64,000 nt of DNA from Spodoptera frugiperda (lineage: Eukaryota; Arthropoda; Insecta; Lepidoptera; Noctuidae): NCBI RefSeq assembly GCF_023101765.2, contig NC_064226.1, positions 12,593,251-12,657,250 of the forward strand, written 5' to 3'. Positions 1 through 11,800 of this stretch are shown one piece after another (the stretch's first letter is position 1; every line of letters starts with the position of its first letter). The notes beneath the pieces were generated by a model. It saw nothing but the letters and a program-made list of their open reading frames with translations. It was not told the origin of the DNA and did not search any database. The position numbers and the translations under genes were made by a program.

Positions 1-1
1 T

Positions 2-3000
2 ACAAACAAGGCAATGTGAGGTATACTTGGAAACAAAGTTTTTCAGACCTGGGAACCAGAAATGCTTTAGTATGAGGTCTAATGTTTTGTCGGCACCAAT
101 GTGCTCATGCTCGTCATGAAACACTCGCAATAAACTAAGTCTGTGTCCTTTGGGGACATAACACAGCAATCTAGACTCCTCGCCGACTGGCGAGTAACGA
201 TAATAAAGTAAATCGTTTTGGGTAACATAGCGCCGTGAATCTAACTGACCATCTCTTAATTTTTGTATGAGGTCCTTTGTTTCATCATCGGCAGCCTGCG
301 CCATTTGGGCCCAGTTTAACGGTCTATCGATGTGGTTCACCTGCGCAACTGGTGGATTTCTACTGAGGTAGTCAGCATGAGACATCATGACTCCTTTTCG
401 GTATTCAATTGTGAAATTGAAGTCCTGCAAATAAATCCACCAGCGCGCCACGCGTGGAAGCAGGTCCTTTTTACGCTCAGTGGCTTTCAGGGCATTGCAG
501 TCGGTTACAATCTTAAAGTTTATGCCAATTAGGTAATGTCTAAAATGCTGCAACGCCTTGACTACCGCCAGCGTCTCCAGCTCGTACGAGTGGTACCTGC
601 TTTCAGCGCCCTGGGTGACCTTGCTAAAATAGGCCACTACTCGCTTATTACCACCGCTATGTATTTGCATAAGTACGGCCCCATACCCTGCACTACTAGC
701 GTCAGTGTGCAGTTCCGTGGTCAACTTAGGATCAAAAATTGCAAGTATCGGTTCGTTAGTCAACTGTTCAATAAGGTATAGGCGAACCTGTTCTTGTTCA
801 GGGCCCCATTCAAATTTAACGTTCTTTTTCGTTAACCGTGAAATACTTGCAGTTTTTGTGGCATACCCTTCGATGTAACGCCTAAAGTATCCTGCTAGAC
901 CTAAAAATTGCCTAACTTGTCTAACGTTACTGGGTACAGGAGTATTAGTCAGAGCTTCGATCTTATTAGGGTTCGGCCTAACCTGACCATGGCTTATTAT
1001 ACGCCCCAAATATTCCACCTTGGTCGTGAGAAATGAGCACTTTCGAAGATTAATCGAAAATCCGGCTTGTGTTAAAGTTTCTAAAACTTCATGTAAAAGT
1101 TTAATTCCATCAGAAACCGTCATGCTCATAAGGAGCACGTCGTCAATATACACGAGCACATTACCAGATTCGATGAAACTTCGAAGTGTTTTATTGATAA
1201 TGCGTTGGTATACCGTTGGGGCATTACATAACCCGAATGGCATTTTTAAGTATTCGTAATGCCCCTCTGGTGTTACAAATCCTGTTTTATGTATAGAACC
1301 CTCATCGATAGGGATTTGGTGGAAGCCCGACGCCATGTCAAGTCCGCTGAAGAATTTCGAGCCTCCCAATCGGTCTATGTGATCCTCTATGAGAGGAAGT
1401 GGGTATCTATCCTTTACCGTGATCCGATTGAGTGCTCGAAAGTCCACACACATCCTATCGGTACCATCCTTCTTCTTCACTAAGATGATAGGACTCGCAT
1501 ACTCGGAATTGGACTCCCTAATTATAGACTTATCTAATAAATCTTTCACGATCTCCCGGACTTTTAATTTTTCCTGATAGGATAACCTATATGGGTGATA
1601 GGCTACGGGAACGTCGCTATTTAAATTGATTTGCATCTTTCCCGTTTTGACCGTCGTAACGGCTGTGCCAGATATGAAAAAGGACAAGAAACCGCGAATA
1701 ACGCGTAATAAAGAGTTTAGGTCTTCGCCTTGCAAAGGTGTACTTATATCACTCAAACAGTCGAGTTCGGCAGAGTTAATGAACAGCCTCTGATTAGTAG
1801 AGTGAGTCAAGTACTGTCCTTGTTTTGTTCTAACAAAGGTCACTCCATCCCTATTCAAAACATCAGTACCAACAATAATAGGCATATTCATACAAGATGA
1901 AGGCACTACAATAAAATCTATTTCGAGGGCAATATTGCTGAACTCGACAGTAAGGGTGACATATTCACGAGCAATAATTCCGTCATAACTAATTCCTTTA
2001 ATAACGCAGTGAGTTGGCTTTCGAACACAAGAAAAGTGTTTTACGACGTCAGATGATATAAGGGAGACGTTAAGCGCACCGCTATCTATTAGAATATCGA
2101 CCGGTATACCCTGTATGACAGCAGTACTAATATCGTTATTACGGGAAGCGTTAGATACCTGCCTGCAAAGGTTAACCCTCTTCTGGTTGTTAGTTTGTGC
2201 CTCAGTTCGCGCCTCAGCTCGTGCCTTAGTAAAACATTCGCTCTCTTTGTGTCCATTCTTTTTACAAAACGAACATATCAATTTTGTATTAGCGTTATCG
2301 GAATATTTACGTTTTTTGGTACAGTTAAAGCTTCTATGTCCAGCCTGGCCGCACGTGTAACATTTAGTGGCGGGTCGATCATTAGGACGCTTATTGACTG
2401 AAGTGGACCCGCGAAGATTGTCTTTGGTCCGCCCTGGCTTGACATAAATAGCTAAAAATGAAACTATAGTTTCGAGTGTAAGATTCGCGTTTGCGGCAGC
2501 CGCGCGTACCTGAGCATCATTAACACCACGTATGATTATTTGGACCATTAAATCATCACTTAGGCCCTTAACGATACGAAGTCGCAATAAGGAACGTCGA
2601 GCATATTCCGCGTACGTGGGATATTTATCGGACGTTGTATTCATGACATCAAAGAGTATGTTGGCAAAATCTTGTTTACGCGGGCAGAGGGACGTGAACT
2701 CCTTCGAAAAATTTGACCATGAACGATCATTCGTCGTCCACTCATTCAGCCACGTTCTAGCGTCCCCTTTAAGACAGTTAGCGACCCGCGATAAGCATTC
2801 TAAATCAGACCAACGATTCACTAACCTGGCACGCTCCACCTCGTTACACCACACCTCAAAATCGTGAATAGCAGGATCGAAGTTTGACACATGGTAATTA
2901 TGTGGCTTACTTCCGATAGTAGCTATTGCGTCGGCCAGCAGCTTTGCTGCGTTTGGCACCTCGTTATCAAAGTTATCACGTTGAGGTGTGATGGCACGAT

Positions 3001-3226
3001 TTGGTGGCACTGGTGTATGCGACCTACTCATGTTACTCTCCTCTATTGCGTTCAATCGCGACACAATTGCGCTTAACGCTTGTTTTACCGAGCTTTCGCG
3101 ACTACGGGACCGAGAGCGACGCTGCTCAGAAACACGACGGTGTCGGCGCGATCTGCCATGCTTCTTATGCGTTCTACGAGGTGACGTCTCCTCTGAACTG
3201 CTACGCGAACGAATAGATCGCGGCAT
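2..3226 (-). CDS. Ty3/gypsy LTR retrotransposon Gag-Pol polyprotein, 5' (N-terminal) part, cut by window edge
   Basis: Reading the minus strand from the ATG at 3226 gives about 1075 codons with no stop that I could find, running off the left edge. In order: an Arg/Ser-rich N-terminus; Gag; two CCHC zinc knuckles (CYTCGQAGHRSFNC near residue 289, then CSFCKKNGHKESEC near 310); an aspartic protease with DSGA (near 380); reverse transcriptase with the YIDD active site (plus-strand 1139-1150, near residue 692); RNase H with HTDASSAG and TDCN; and the start of the integrase zinc-binding domain (HHCC pattern ending CLVC at the edge). The ATG, knuckles, protease, RT and RNase H motifs all fall in one frame, so Gag and Pol are fused without a frameshift. 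The RT wording resembles the mdg3/micropia-type lineage of Ty3/gypsy, but that assignment is tentative. An open frame suggests a young copy. Integrase core, any later ORF and the 3' LTR lie outside the window. Confidence 0.93.
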   Translation of the reverse strand, partial: MPRSIRSRSSSEETSPRRTHKKHGRSRRHRRVSEQRRSRSRSRESSVKQALSAIVSRLNAIEESNMSRSHTPVPPNRAITPQRDNFDNEVPNAAKLLADAIATIGSKPHNYHVSNFDPAIHDFEVWCNEVERARLVNRWSDLECLSRVANCLKGDARTWLNEWTTNDRSWSNFSKEFTSLCPRKQDFANILFDVMNTTSDKYPTYAEYARRSLLRLRIVKGLSDDLMVQIIIRGVNDAQVRAAAANANLTLETIVSFLAIYVKPGRTKDNLRGSTSVNKRPNDRPATKCYTCGQAGHRSFNCTKKRKYSDNANTKLICSFCKKNGHKESECFTKARAEARTEAQTNNQKRVNLCRQVSNASRNNDISTAVIQGIPVDILIDSGALNVSLISSDVVKHFSCVRKPTHCVIKGISYDGIIAREYVTLTVEFSNIALEIDFIVVPSSCMNMPIIVGTDVLNRDGVTFVRTKQGQYLTHSTNQRLFINSAELDCLSDISTPLQGEDLNSLLRVIRGFLSFFISGTAVTTVKTGKMQINLNSDVPVAYHPYRLSYQEKLKVREIVKDLLDKSIIRESNSEYASPIILVKKKDGTDRMCVDFRALNRITVKDRYPLPLIEDHIDRLGGSKFFSGLDMASGFHQIPIDEGSIHKTGFVTPEGHYEYLKMPFGLCNAPTVYQRIINKTLRSFIESGNVLVYIDDVLLMSMTVSDGIKLLHEVLETLTQAGFSINLRKCSFLTTKVEYLGRIISHGQVRPNPNKIEALTNTPVPSNVRQVRQFLGLAGYFRRYIEGYATKTASISRLTKKNVKFEWGPEQEQVRLYLIEQLTNEPILAIFDPKLTTELHTDASSAGYGAVLMQIHSGGNKRVVAYFSKVTQGAESRYHSYELETLAVVKALQHFRHYLIGINFKIVTDCNALKATERKKDLLPRVARWWIYLQDFNFTIEYRKGVMMSHADYLSRNPPVAQVNHIDRPLNWAQMAQAADDETKDLIQKLRDGQLDSRRYVTQNDLLYYRYSPVGEESRLLCYVPKGHRLSLLRVFHDEHEHIGADKTLDLILKHFWFPGLKNFVSKYTSHCLVC

Positions 3227-3265
3227 TATTCAAAATTAACGGTTGTTTGAAAATGAGCACGGGCC

Positions 3266-3291
3266 AATCCCACTTCTGATTTTAGGTACCA
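3266..3291 (-). other. Candidate primer-binding site of the LTR element
   Basis: On the element strand this leader segment starts TGGTACC and continues with TCAGAAGTGGGATT. The latter resembles the complement of the T-arm and acceptor end of an insect tRNA-Leu, a usual primer for this class. It lies 40-65 bp upstream of the gag ATG, where a primer-binding site belongs. The TGG and the tRNA-like block are separated by a few extra bases, so the exact primer is unclear. Confidence 0.35.
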
Positions 3292-3713
3292 GAATTAAAA
3301 TTAATTAAAAAAAAACAATTTTATAGGAAAAATAACGTTTATTCTAACCTTTAAATAATTTAACTTTAATTTGCACAATTTAATAAAACATAAAATAATC
3401 ACTTCTACAAACAACCGTTAATTTTAAAAATAACTCACAAATCACATATAAATCAAAACAATAAATCACAAATCATAAAACAATAAATCATAAAACAATA
3501 AATCACAAATAAATCACAAAATATGCACAATAGCAAACAGTGCTGCTTACATGCATGCCATTAAAAAAAAAGCTTCATAGTGTATCAGATTCGTAGAATG
3601 AAAATGGTACCACCTAAGCAGGTACTGACTGTTCACAACGTTGTGTAATAACGATGAAAAACCATTACACATATTTATTAAATGATTGATCAATCGGGTA
3701 ACAAGTTACTGAC
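3292..3713 (-). repeat. Probable 5' LTR of the Ty3/gypsy element (outer boundary uncertain)
   Basis: The LTR must lie between the leader and unique flank. It contains an AATAAA on the element strand (plus 3339-3344) that could be the LTR polyadenylation signal. It also holds a short imperfect tandem repeat built on AATAAATCA/AAAACAATAAATC at about 3451-3525. A possible element 5' end is TGTCAGTAACTTG, ending at plus 3713. The partner LTR is outside the window, so neither edge can be verified. Confidence 0.35.
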
Positions 3714-4596
3714 AACCTTACCGTTCTGGAGCCAACGAGCAAATGACCGAATTACCCGCTTAACGCTCTTTTTATGGAAAAATGTCAGATGACGTCACCT
3801 GTTTACCATTGGCGATCAAATCGATAAAATTTTACTAAAGATTGATGCCTATTGGCCTCAATTCTTTAGACAATGGCTTATCAATGCATATCTGGCATAA
3901 TTAAATCAGATGTTGAAGTGGTCACCAATTGCCACTTGTACATTTCGTTCTATGCCCTATTTGCTACTTATTTTGTCTATTCCTTTTGTGGACCATCGAA
4001 TTCTAATTCCCTGACTATTAGGTACCTATACAATACATTATCATATTGGTATCTGTTTATCCCTTATAAAATTATGTAGATAGGTAGGTAAGTACATAAA
4101 CATATACGTACACTTAGCTTTGTACTTACCTACCTAATAAGCTTTAGAATTATACTCAAACTTTATGAGAGTGGTAGGTTTAGCTCATCTATTTTTAGTG
4201 TCCTACAGAGTCAAGTGCTAATATTTAGAAATGTCTGTGTCCACCCATTTCCGCTTTTCAGAAATAGTTCAGAGTTCATTCACCTTCGAATTTTAGTTTT
4301 TAGTTCATTGAAACCAGAAATTATCAAGTTTTCCTTTTCAATTACTATTATGTACTTTTAGTAGTATAGATAAAAGGAAATGAAGTTTTGTTTATGTAAA
4401 ATTAAGTACAATACAAAATATTTCTGTTTTGTGCATATGTCTATGTATGATTTGCACTTTGCACAAAATTGACATTTCAGTTACTTCTATAAAGCATTTA
4501 GATACTTTTGTCTAAGATTGGTGAGTATGTATGTGTGTCAAGTGTGTATTCATTGGGAAAAATTAAAAAACAATGTACTTTTCACTGGAGGCTACC
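3714..4596. other. Intergenic, no gene seen
   Basis: AT-rich spacer between the retroelement and the eEF1A 3' end. No coding signal. It holds one perfect 16-bp inverted repeat (4081-4096 with 4121-4136). Confidence 0.6.
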
Positions 4597-4602
4597 TTTA
4601 TT
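4597..4602 (-). terminator. eEF1A polyadenylation signal (AATAAA)
   Basis: Minus-strand AATAAA followed by GGTAGCC, about 200 bp past the eEF1A stop. It is the first canonical signal I see downstream of the coding region. Confidence 0.6.
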
Positions 4603-4803
4603 CTATGAATTTACACATTAGTTTGCAGTTATAACAAAATAGTTCAGATATAACCTTATATAAATTATAAAATAATGTTACAGTATAAGCCTTGTAAAAA
4701 ATATAGAAAAGGAATGAGTTTGTAGCCCTTCTTTCCTTCGGAACACCTTGCGGTGAATGAAGTATCGCAGTTGAATGAAAAATTGTGCTGTTAACAGCGC
4801 TAG

Positions 4804-6195
4804 CTACTTCTTGCCCTTGGTGGCCTTCTCAGCGGCTTTGGTGACCTTACCACCACCAGCTTCCTTGAAGTTGACAGCCTTGATTACACCCACAGCGACC
4901 GTCTGCCTCATGTCACGCACGGCGAAACGACCGAGGGGAGGGAATTCCTGGAAGGACTCAACACACAGAGGCTTGGAGGGCACCAAGTTGACGATGGCGG
5001 CATCTCCAGATTTGATGGATTTAGGGTTGTCTTCGGTGGATTTACCAGTACGACGGTCAACCTTTTCTTTGATTTCGGCGAACTTGCAGGCAATGTGGGC
5101 TGTGTGGCAATCCAACACAGGTGTGTATCCGTTTGAGATTTGACCAGGGTGGTTGAGCACGATGACCTGTGCTGTGAAGTCGGCGGCGCCCTTGGGTGGG
5201 TTGTTCTTGGAGTCACCAGCGACGTAACCACGACGCAACTCCTTGACGGAGACGTTCTTTACGTTGAAACCAACGTTGTCACCGGGTACGGCCTCTTGGA
5301 GAGCTTCGTGGTGCATCTCCACAGACTTGACTTCAGTGGTGATGTTGGCGGGGGCGAAGACGACGATGGTACCAGGCTTGAGGATACCAGTTTCAACTCT
5401 GCCTACGGGCACCGTACCAATACCACCGATTTTGTATACGTCCTGGAGGGGAAGACGCAGGGGCTTGTCTGTGGGGCGAGCAGGGGGCAGGATGGCGTCG
5501 AGGGCCTCAATGAGGCATTTACCTTCAGCCTTGCCTTCCTTGCGCTCAACGTTCCATCCCTTGAACCAGGGCATTTTGGTTGAGGCCTCCAACATGTTGT
5601 CTCCGTGCCAGCCAGAAATGGGTACGAAAGCGACAGCAGCTGGGTTGTAACCGATCTTCTTGATGTAGGAGGACACTTCCTTCTTGATTTCCTCGAAACG
5701 GGATTCGCTGTATGGGGGCTCAGTGGAGTCCATTTTGTTGACGCCCACAATCAGCTGCTTGACACCGAGTGTGAAAGCGAGCAGAGCGTGCTCACGGGTC
5801 TGTCCGTTCTTCGAGATACCAGCCTCGAACTCACCGGTACCAGCGGCGACAATGAGTACGGCGCAATCAGCCTGGGAAGTTCCAGTGATCATGTTCTTGA
5901 TGAAATCTCTGTGTCCGGGAGCGTCAATGATGGTGACATAGTATTTAGCGGTTTCGAACTTCCACAGAGCAATATCGATGGTGATACCACGTTCACGCTC
6001 AGCCTTCAGTTTGTCCAATACCCAGGCGTATTTGAAGGAACCCTTACCCATTTCCTGGGCCTCCTTCTCGAACTTCTCGATGGTACGTTTGTCGATACCA
6101 CCGCATTTGTAGATCAAGTGACCGGTGGTGGTGGACTTGCCGGAGTCGACGTGTCCAATGACGACAATGTTAATGTGAATCTTTTCCTTGCCCAT
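4804..6195 (-). CDS. eEF1A: Elongation factor 1-alpha (eEF1A)
   Basis: Cytosolic GTPase that delivers aminoacyl-tRNA to the ribosomal A site. The 463-aa product has the usual insect length. Motifs: G1 GHVDSGKS at residues 14-21, DAPGH at 91-95, NKMD at 153-156, then the two beta-barrel domains and a Lys-rich C-terminus ending TKGKK. The coding region has no intron, which is the known state in Lepidoptera, so this alone does not mark it as a retrocopy. A spliced 5' UTR intron and a separate noncoding first exon (see those entries) argue for the genuine gene. Codon use is GC-richer at third positions than the surroundings, as expected for a very highly expressed gene. The long open frames on the opposite strand here are shadows of this codon bias. 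Confidence 0.98.
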
Positions 6196-6206
6196 TTTTG
6201 GTTAGT

Positions 6207-6831
6207 CTAGAACAAAACAAAAGAACCTCGTTAATACAATGTAGTTGATAAGAAAAGTGCAAGGGGTTGTGTGATGCGAGCCGGCATCTGCAAGGTCGCA
6301 ACCTCATGTATCGCGCGGCCGGCAATATGGCGGCCGCATGGCCGCCTCGCCCTATCTTGACATTTCACAATGGATGTCAGCCATTACGGTAAAAACATGA
6401 GAATTTCACATTTATTACAATTGCATTTACTCGATTAACCTTAAACCTTATTGTATTTGTATGATTAAATTATTAACAATGATGGAAATGAGAAAACAAG
6501 TGTTCATCAACCACGTGGTGGTGAGCCGGTTGATGAACAAGTGTGACGCGTAAGCAAACGACAACTGTGTTATATTCGATATTTGAATAAAATTGATGTC
6601 AATTAACTTAACAATTGATTTAATTTAATGTTTAACAGGTTAACGTAACCATACGGTAAGTTGAAAACGTGTAATCTATAGGTTTAGGATTACACCACAA
6701 AAAGGACCCGAGCAATAAAATTAAAATTGAATTACTTGGTGTACGTTTGGATTAAAAACACAATTGTTTATGCTTACGGTTAATAAATATCACTTTTAAC
6801 ACTGCACTAAACAATTTCTTCTGACACTCAC
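6207..6831 (-). other. eEF1A: eEF1A 5' UTR intron
   Basis: The donor is CCGTG|GTGAGT at 6832/6831. The acceptor is a T-rich tract ending TTGTTCTAG at 6207. Coding begins 12 bases into the second exon. The 625-bp intron holds a CpG-rich block (about 6270-6355) and a hairpin (6501-6539), both possible regulatory elements. Confidence 0.75.
6323..6335 (+). promoter_or_regulatory. YY1/Pho-type motif in the eEF1A 5' intron
   Basis: CAATATGGCGGCC matches the ATGGCGGC core known for YY1-type sites in promoters and first introns of translation genes. It sits in a CpG-rich block containing further GGCCGC repeats. Function is inferred from the motif and position only. Confidence 0.3.
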
Positions 6832-6921
6832 CACGGATTACAATCCACGTGTAATATCCGAGATAGACTCCAACAGAATGGACGAGAAATGGTTGCTTTT
6901 TCAGCTGGCTGGAACGAGAAG
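6832..6921 (-). promoter_or_regulatory. eEF1A: eEF1A noncoding first exon with candidate pyrimidine-tract start site
   Basis: The minus strand reads C at 6921 followed by TTCTCGTTCC, a pyrimidine-rich start like the TOP/TCT initiators of translation-machinery genes. About 90 nt downstream is the donor at 6832/6831. Just upstream is ACCGGAAGTG, an ETS-like motif. No TATA box is seen. The start is inferred without transcript data. Confidence 0.5.
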
Positions 6922-8839
6922 ACTCACTTCCGGTACTCAGTGTGGCCACATTTCATTTAGCAAGTTCCCATTTATACAAGTCTGGAAATACCAGTGAAAG
7001 GATAATATTATTGTTGAAAGGCACGCGTTGTAATGTATGTGATGTGATGTGTAAAAATGATTTTGATAAAGTAAAAATAACTAAAAGCAGGAAAGAAATT
7101 ATCTTCAAACGTATTTTTTCTTCTTTTCCGGGAACCAAATACTTTCTAATTAGAGTATTTTACCTAAATATGAACTTTCCAACTTTAATCTAATTAAATA
7201 TTTATTTCGAGTTCTAAAAAAAGGTTCCTATGATTTTTTAAGGAGATAGTTTGTTGTGACTTATGACGTCATAGTTTTTTTTTATATCAAGTACGAAACT
7301 TAAATGTGTTGGTATCGTACATTGAATATTTTATTGTATTGAAAAGTCAAAACAATTTAAGTACCTACCCATTTATACTTTGATTTATTTAATTTATATT
7401 TTCTCATGTTCATACAAATAGTTTATAGATATCCCCATAAAAAAGGATTGGATATTTATTTTTATTTACTAAATGTCTTATTGTATTCCATTTAACAGGA
7501 TCGTAAGTACTTAGGTTATAAAATAAATCGAATAATAATATAAATTTAATGAGCACAACAAAATTAATGAATTTGGAATTTAGGAGGTAGGGAAGGAATT
7601 TAATTATCTTTTACAAACACAGTCAAACACTAATAACTGTTAAGAAATCTTACTATTTACGTTTATTCTATAAACTATTATTTAAATTGATAGGTAGGTG
7701 ATAAATTTAATAATGTATTTATTTAAAATGCTTCATACACATAACGCACAATAAGTGGACTTAATGCCGCATTTTCTACCAATCAGACCTAACAACAAGC
7801 TTAAGACGTAAACAAGGACATTCGACATCTGCCAGGATTCTGTGATGTCCCTAGCGATTTCATGAAATCCCTGATAATATATTTAGTTGAGATAAATTTT
7901 ATTGCAATATGGTTTCTGTTTCACCAGATAATACCGAATTTGTGTTTTATAATACCATTTTTGTTGGAAACTTTTTTAAATGTGGTAACTTCATGAGTAT
8001 CACGGATATGACGTGTGTAGGCGCTTGTTCGTTCGGAAATCAATAATGACAAATATATCATCGCTGGCAACCCGGAACACTTAATGTAGTCACTTAGGTT
8101 TAGTCCTTAGTGAAACAAATTTAGTTAATCTTATTGATTAACTTTGCAAAACATTAAATTAATCCTTTTAACATAACATAATATATAATATGGTTAGCTG
8201 TGTAGAACCATAGTCCGTTCCCTAATTAATTCGTTAGTAACAAAATTGTATTTTATTTTCATTACTCACACTCAAAATTTGAGTGAGCCCAATATTTAAT
8301 ATTGGGCATATTATATTAAAATGTGCTCTAGTTTCAAGTAGATTGCAAGATGTGACGTACTTAATTTAGTTCATATTCAGCATTATTGAATTCAGTATTG
8401 AAATGAAAATCGAGCTTATTGCGAATTTGCCATACATCCAAAATTCTTTAGTAATAACTTTCATTAATAAAGGAAATAAATTATACTGTAAAATACTGTG
8501 TACTGCACTGTAAGTAGAACTATTCTCAGGTTTATACCTATTTTAATTTCGGTATTTGAACACCTTCTGAAACTGAACTTTGTAAATTTGAAATACCTAT
8601 CTACCTACTAGGCTACTACTGAACGTCGGAATTTATGAAATGTCAAATTTTCTCATCCCCGCACCGCACAGTCCGCACCCCACTGAGTTTCCCGTGTTGA
8701 AATCGAAACGAAACAAATGAAAATTTGAATGAACTCATGTATGGAAATAAAATTAAGCCAGCCATGCGTTAATAAAATAAAATGCTTAATTAATAATAAT
8801 ATTTAATCGTGATATTGTTCTAAATATATAGTTGGCAGC
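6922..8839. other. Head-to-head intergenic region between eEF1A and the FERM gene
   Basis: No coding signal on either strand. It contains the upstream regions of both divergent genes. Two adjacent perfect palindromes lie at 8269-8285 and 8287-8307. A CpG/C-rich patch near 8650-8710 could hold the FERM gene promoter. Confidence 0.5.
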
Positions 8840-11800
8840 ATGTTCAAAAGTCGCGGAGATATTGTTTATAAATGTACAGTGAGGCTTTTAGAAGATACAG
8901 AGATATTAGAATGTGAATTTCACGTGAGTATTTAGTAAATAATTAATGACTTGTAGCCAGTACGAATCCTTAATGAGCGGTTGTCGTTTTTCAGCCAAGT
9001 TACAAGGGCAAATTCTTGTTGGAGCATGTATGTCAACAGTTAAATCTCACTGAGACTGATTATTTCGGACTGCGATATGTGGACGCTGGTGGTCAAAGGG
9101 TAAGTAATATAATGCACAATATTCGTCTGAATAACAACTCGATTTGACCTTCACTGACTATGATAAGAACATTAAATAATTAATTGAGGCCTAACTGTTT
9201 CATTGGAATTGCCTACTTCACTGCTTAAAAAATACATGCAACAACTGTAAAAAAAATACACAGACCAAAGATTTGTGTCATGGACATTTGCTGAACATAT
9301 AAAGAGGTTTTAACCAGCTCTGGCATATTTTTTAAAAATGGAACAAACTACTTTTTAGTGTTATGTTTTCAAAATACAGTTTTAAGCTAGATGAAAATTA
9401 TGTGTCCCACAGATGGCACACTAAATAAATAAACACACATATCTATACATTTCTTGGACCTTTAAAGGCAGAAGTATACATTATACAATTTAATATTACA
9501 ACAGCATTTAAGAAAAAAAGAAACCAGATTAGAGCTAGTCAGCTACAAACAGCAATTCATCACTTTATATTCAAGTTTACCAACTAAGTCAATAGCCAGT
9601 TCATCAAAAATACAGTTGGAAGGTGTCCAACTGGAAGGAGTTACTATTTTATTAGTAGCTATTCTGAACTTTTCAGACACAAATCTATTATGTACAATCC
9701 ATTTGATATAAACATACATACATACATAATGTCACACCAGTCTCCCATGGGGGTAGGCAGAGACAATGGAACACCAATTGCTACGAATCTTACATACCTA
9801 TTTCGCTTCATCAACAGTCATCAGTCTTTTCATGGCATGCTCATGGGTTAGGGTCCTTTTAATTTGCAATTATAGATGATGGAAAATATGAAGTTACTGA
9901 AATATAAATAAAACTTAAAGCAATAATAAATTACAGTCCTATTTATTTATTTACTCTACTAACACTTATTGAGTACCTACATTAACTAGCTCTAATTTTA
10001 GTGTATAGTACCTAATATTATTTTTTCTTTTCAGCATTGGCTGCATATGGCAAAATTAATATTGAAACAAGTTAAAGGTATGTATTTTTAAGCCAGAAAA
10101 TGTCTATTTATCAGCCCTTTTTCATCCAGACATAGGCTTATCAATTAACACACAACCATGTTCAATCATGAGCCTTTAAAAATAATAGAGTAATATTTCT
10201 TTATAGTAAAGCATAATTAAGTATTGATAAGTGTAACATGTTCCCTCTTATTTGACACCTTATAATCCCCAAAATAGAGGTACTCTCATATACAATGTAA
10301 CACCATCTTTATCACCAGTTATTTAACACTCCATGGTCATGTAGAAATCACATTTTCAAATACCATCCTTGTTGCAGATGCCTCGCCAATTCTATTTAGT
10401 TTCCGAGTGAAGTTCTACCCGCCAAATCCTCTACTGCTAAAAGAAGATGTGACTAGGTTCCAGATATATTTGCAGCTGAAAAGAGACTTGCTACATGGCA
10501 GGTTATACTGCACGGCTAACGAGGCAGCTATGTTGGGAGCACTAATTATACAAAGTAAGTTTTTTGTTAATAATCTTAAGGTATTTGTAGATTGTGTATA
10601 AAACAGGTTAACATAAAAAAATGTGTCGAGGTTTGGTTCCTGTACCCTTAGTAAGAGTTTGTTGTACGTGTAAAGTAATCGAAACGAAAGTACGTTTGGC
10701 GGTCTGACTGGTTGCTTTATTCGAGCTGGTCCATCAGATCTAAGGGTACTGAGACAATGAGATGATAAAACAGTTATATTAGGTTCAGTGATTTATGGCA
10801 CTCAAATAGGAATAAAATAAAATGTATGCAACATTGTTAAAGACTGTTTGGGCAAGTACTAAATAAACTGCTTAACCTTAACTTCTTTCATAATTTCTTC
10901 TGTAATCTTTAATCAATTACTATTTACTATTATCTACATATTTACGTGGAAAATAATTCTCTATCTAATATTATTATACCTGTAACAATAATCGTCTTTC
11001 TAGTAGATCTAGAAAAAAAAATTACAAGGAAGAATTACCTACCACATGGTCAAAACCACGTGTTCAGGAAATATTTTTTTAAACGCCGACTACCTATAGA
11101 TAGGAGTTTCTAAGTGCTTGAATTATGCTAATTCAGAGTTGCGTCAATGTCGGCGGAAATTCTGATTGGAATACGAAATGATTAAACCCTCTTTTTATAT
11201 ACTTTTAACCAATTAGATTTGTATCCTAAGTACTGACTTAGGACCATTCATGATCAGTTCTAAGAAAAGAGAATTGAAAGATTGCCGTTTTCAGTTGAAC
11301 TGATTTTCATAATTTGGTAGATAATTATAGCTATCGACATTGAAAAATCTGTCCAAAGTATAAGGAGTTCTAAGAGAGTTTACTTAAAACTTAATTTTAT
11401 GTGATAAGTAGAGTATCACTAACAAGAAATTATCAGTTATCTGTAGGCAGATCTAAAGTAGTTATGTGAATAGTTTGCACTTCGACATTGATAAGACGTA
11501 TGTTTTTTTTTATAAGTAGTTAACAGTACCTATAACAGTGTGGTTGGTCGCTATGGGCCTTTGGTAACGTGATAAGTCGACAGGAAATGTTCGAAATTAT
11601 TAGCTTGTTTGTTACATTTTAAAAGCACAATGCTCTATTTGTGCTACAATTTTATTTCTTTCGTCTTTCATTTATTTACTTTTTGTTCTTTTCCTTTTTT
11701 TAATGCTTTATTGATTTTAAACGTGGTGACCACGTGGTTTCATGTTCCGTAGTTGATAAGTCGATAGGTCCTATTTATTTGATTGATTTCTAGTTGGAAT

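Noticed and set aside
5140..6210. Long plus-strand open frames opposite eEF1A (up to 201 codons)
   Set aside because: They mirror the biased codon use of eEF1A on the other strand and have no domain of their own.
11057..11736. CACGTG E-boxes at 11057 and 11731 in FERM-gene intron 4 as an enhancer
   Set aside because: Two six-base motifs 670 bp apart are too weak for a call without conservation.
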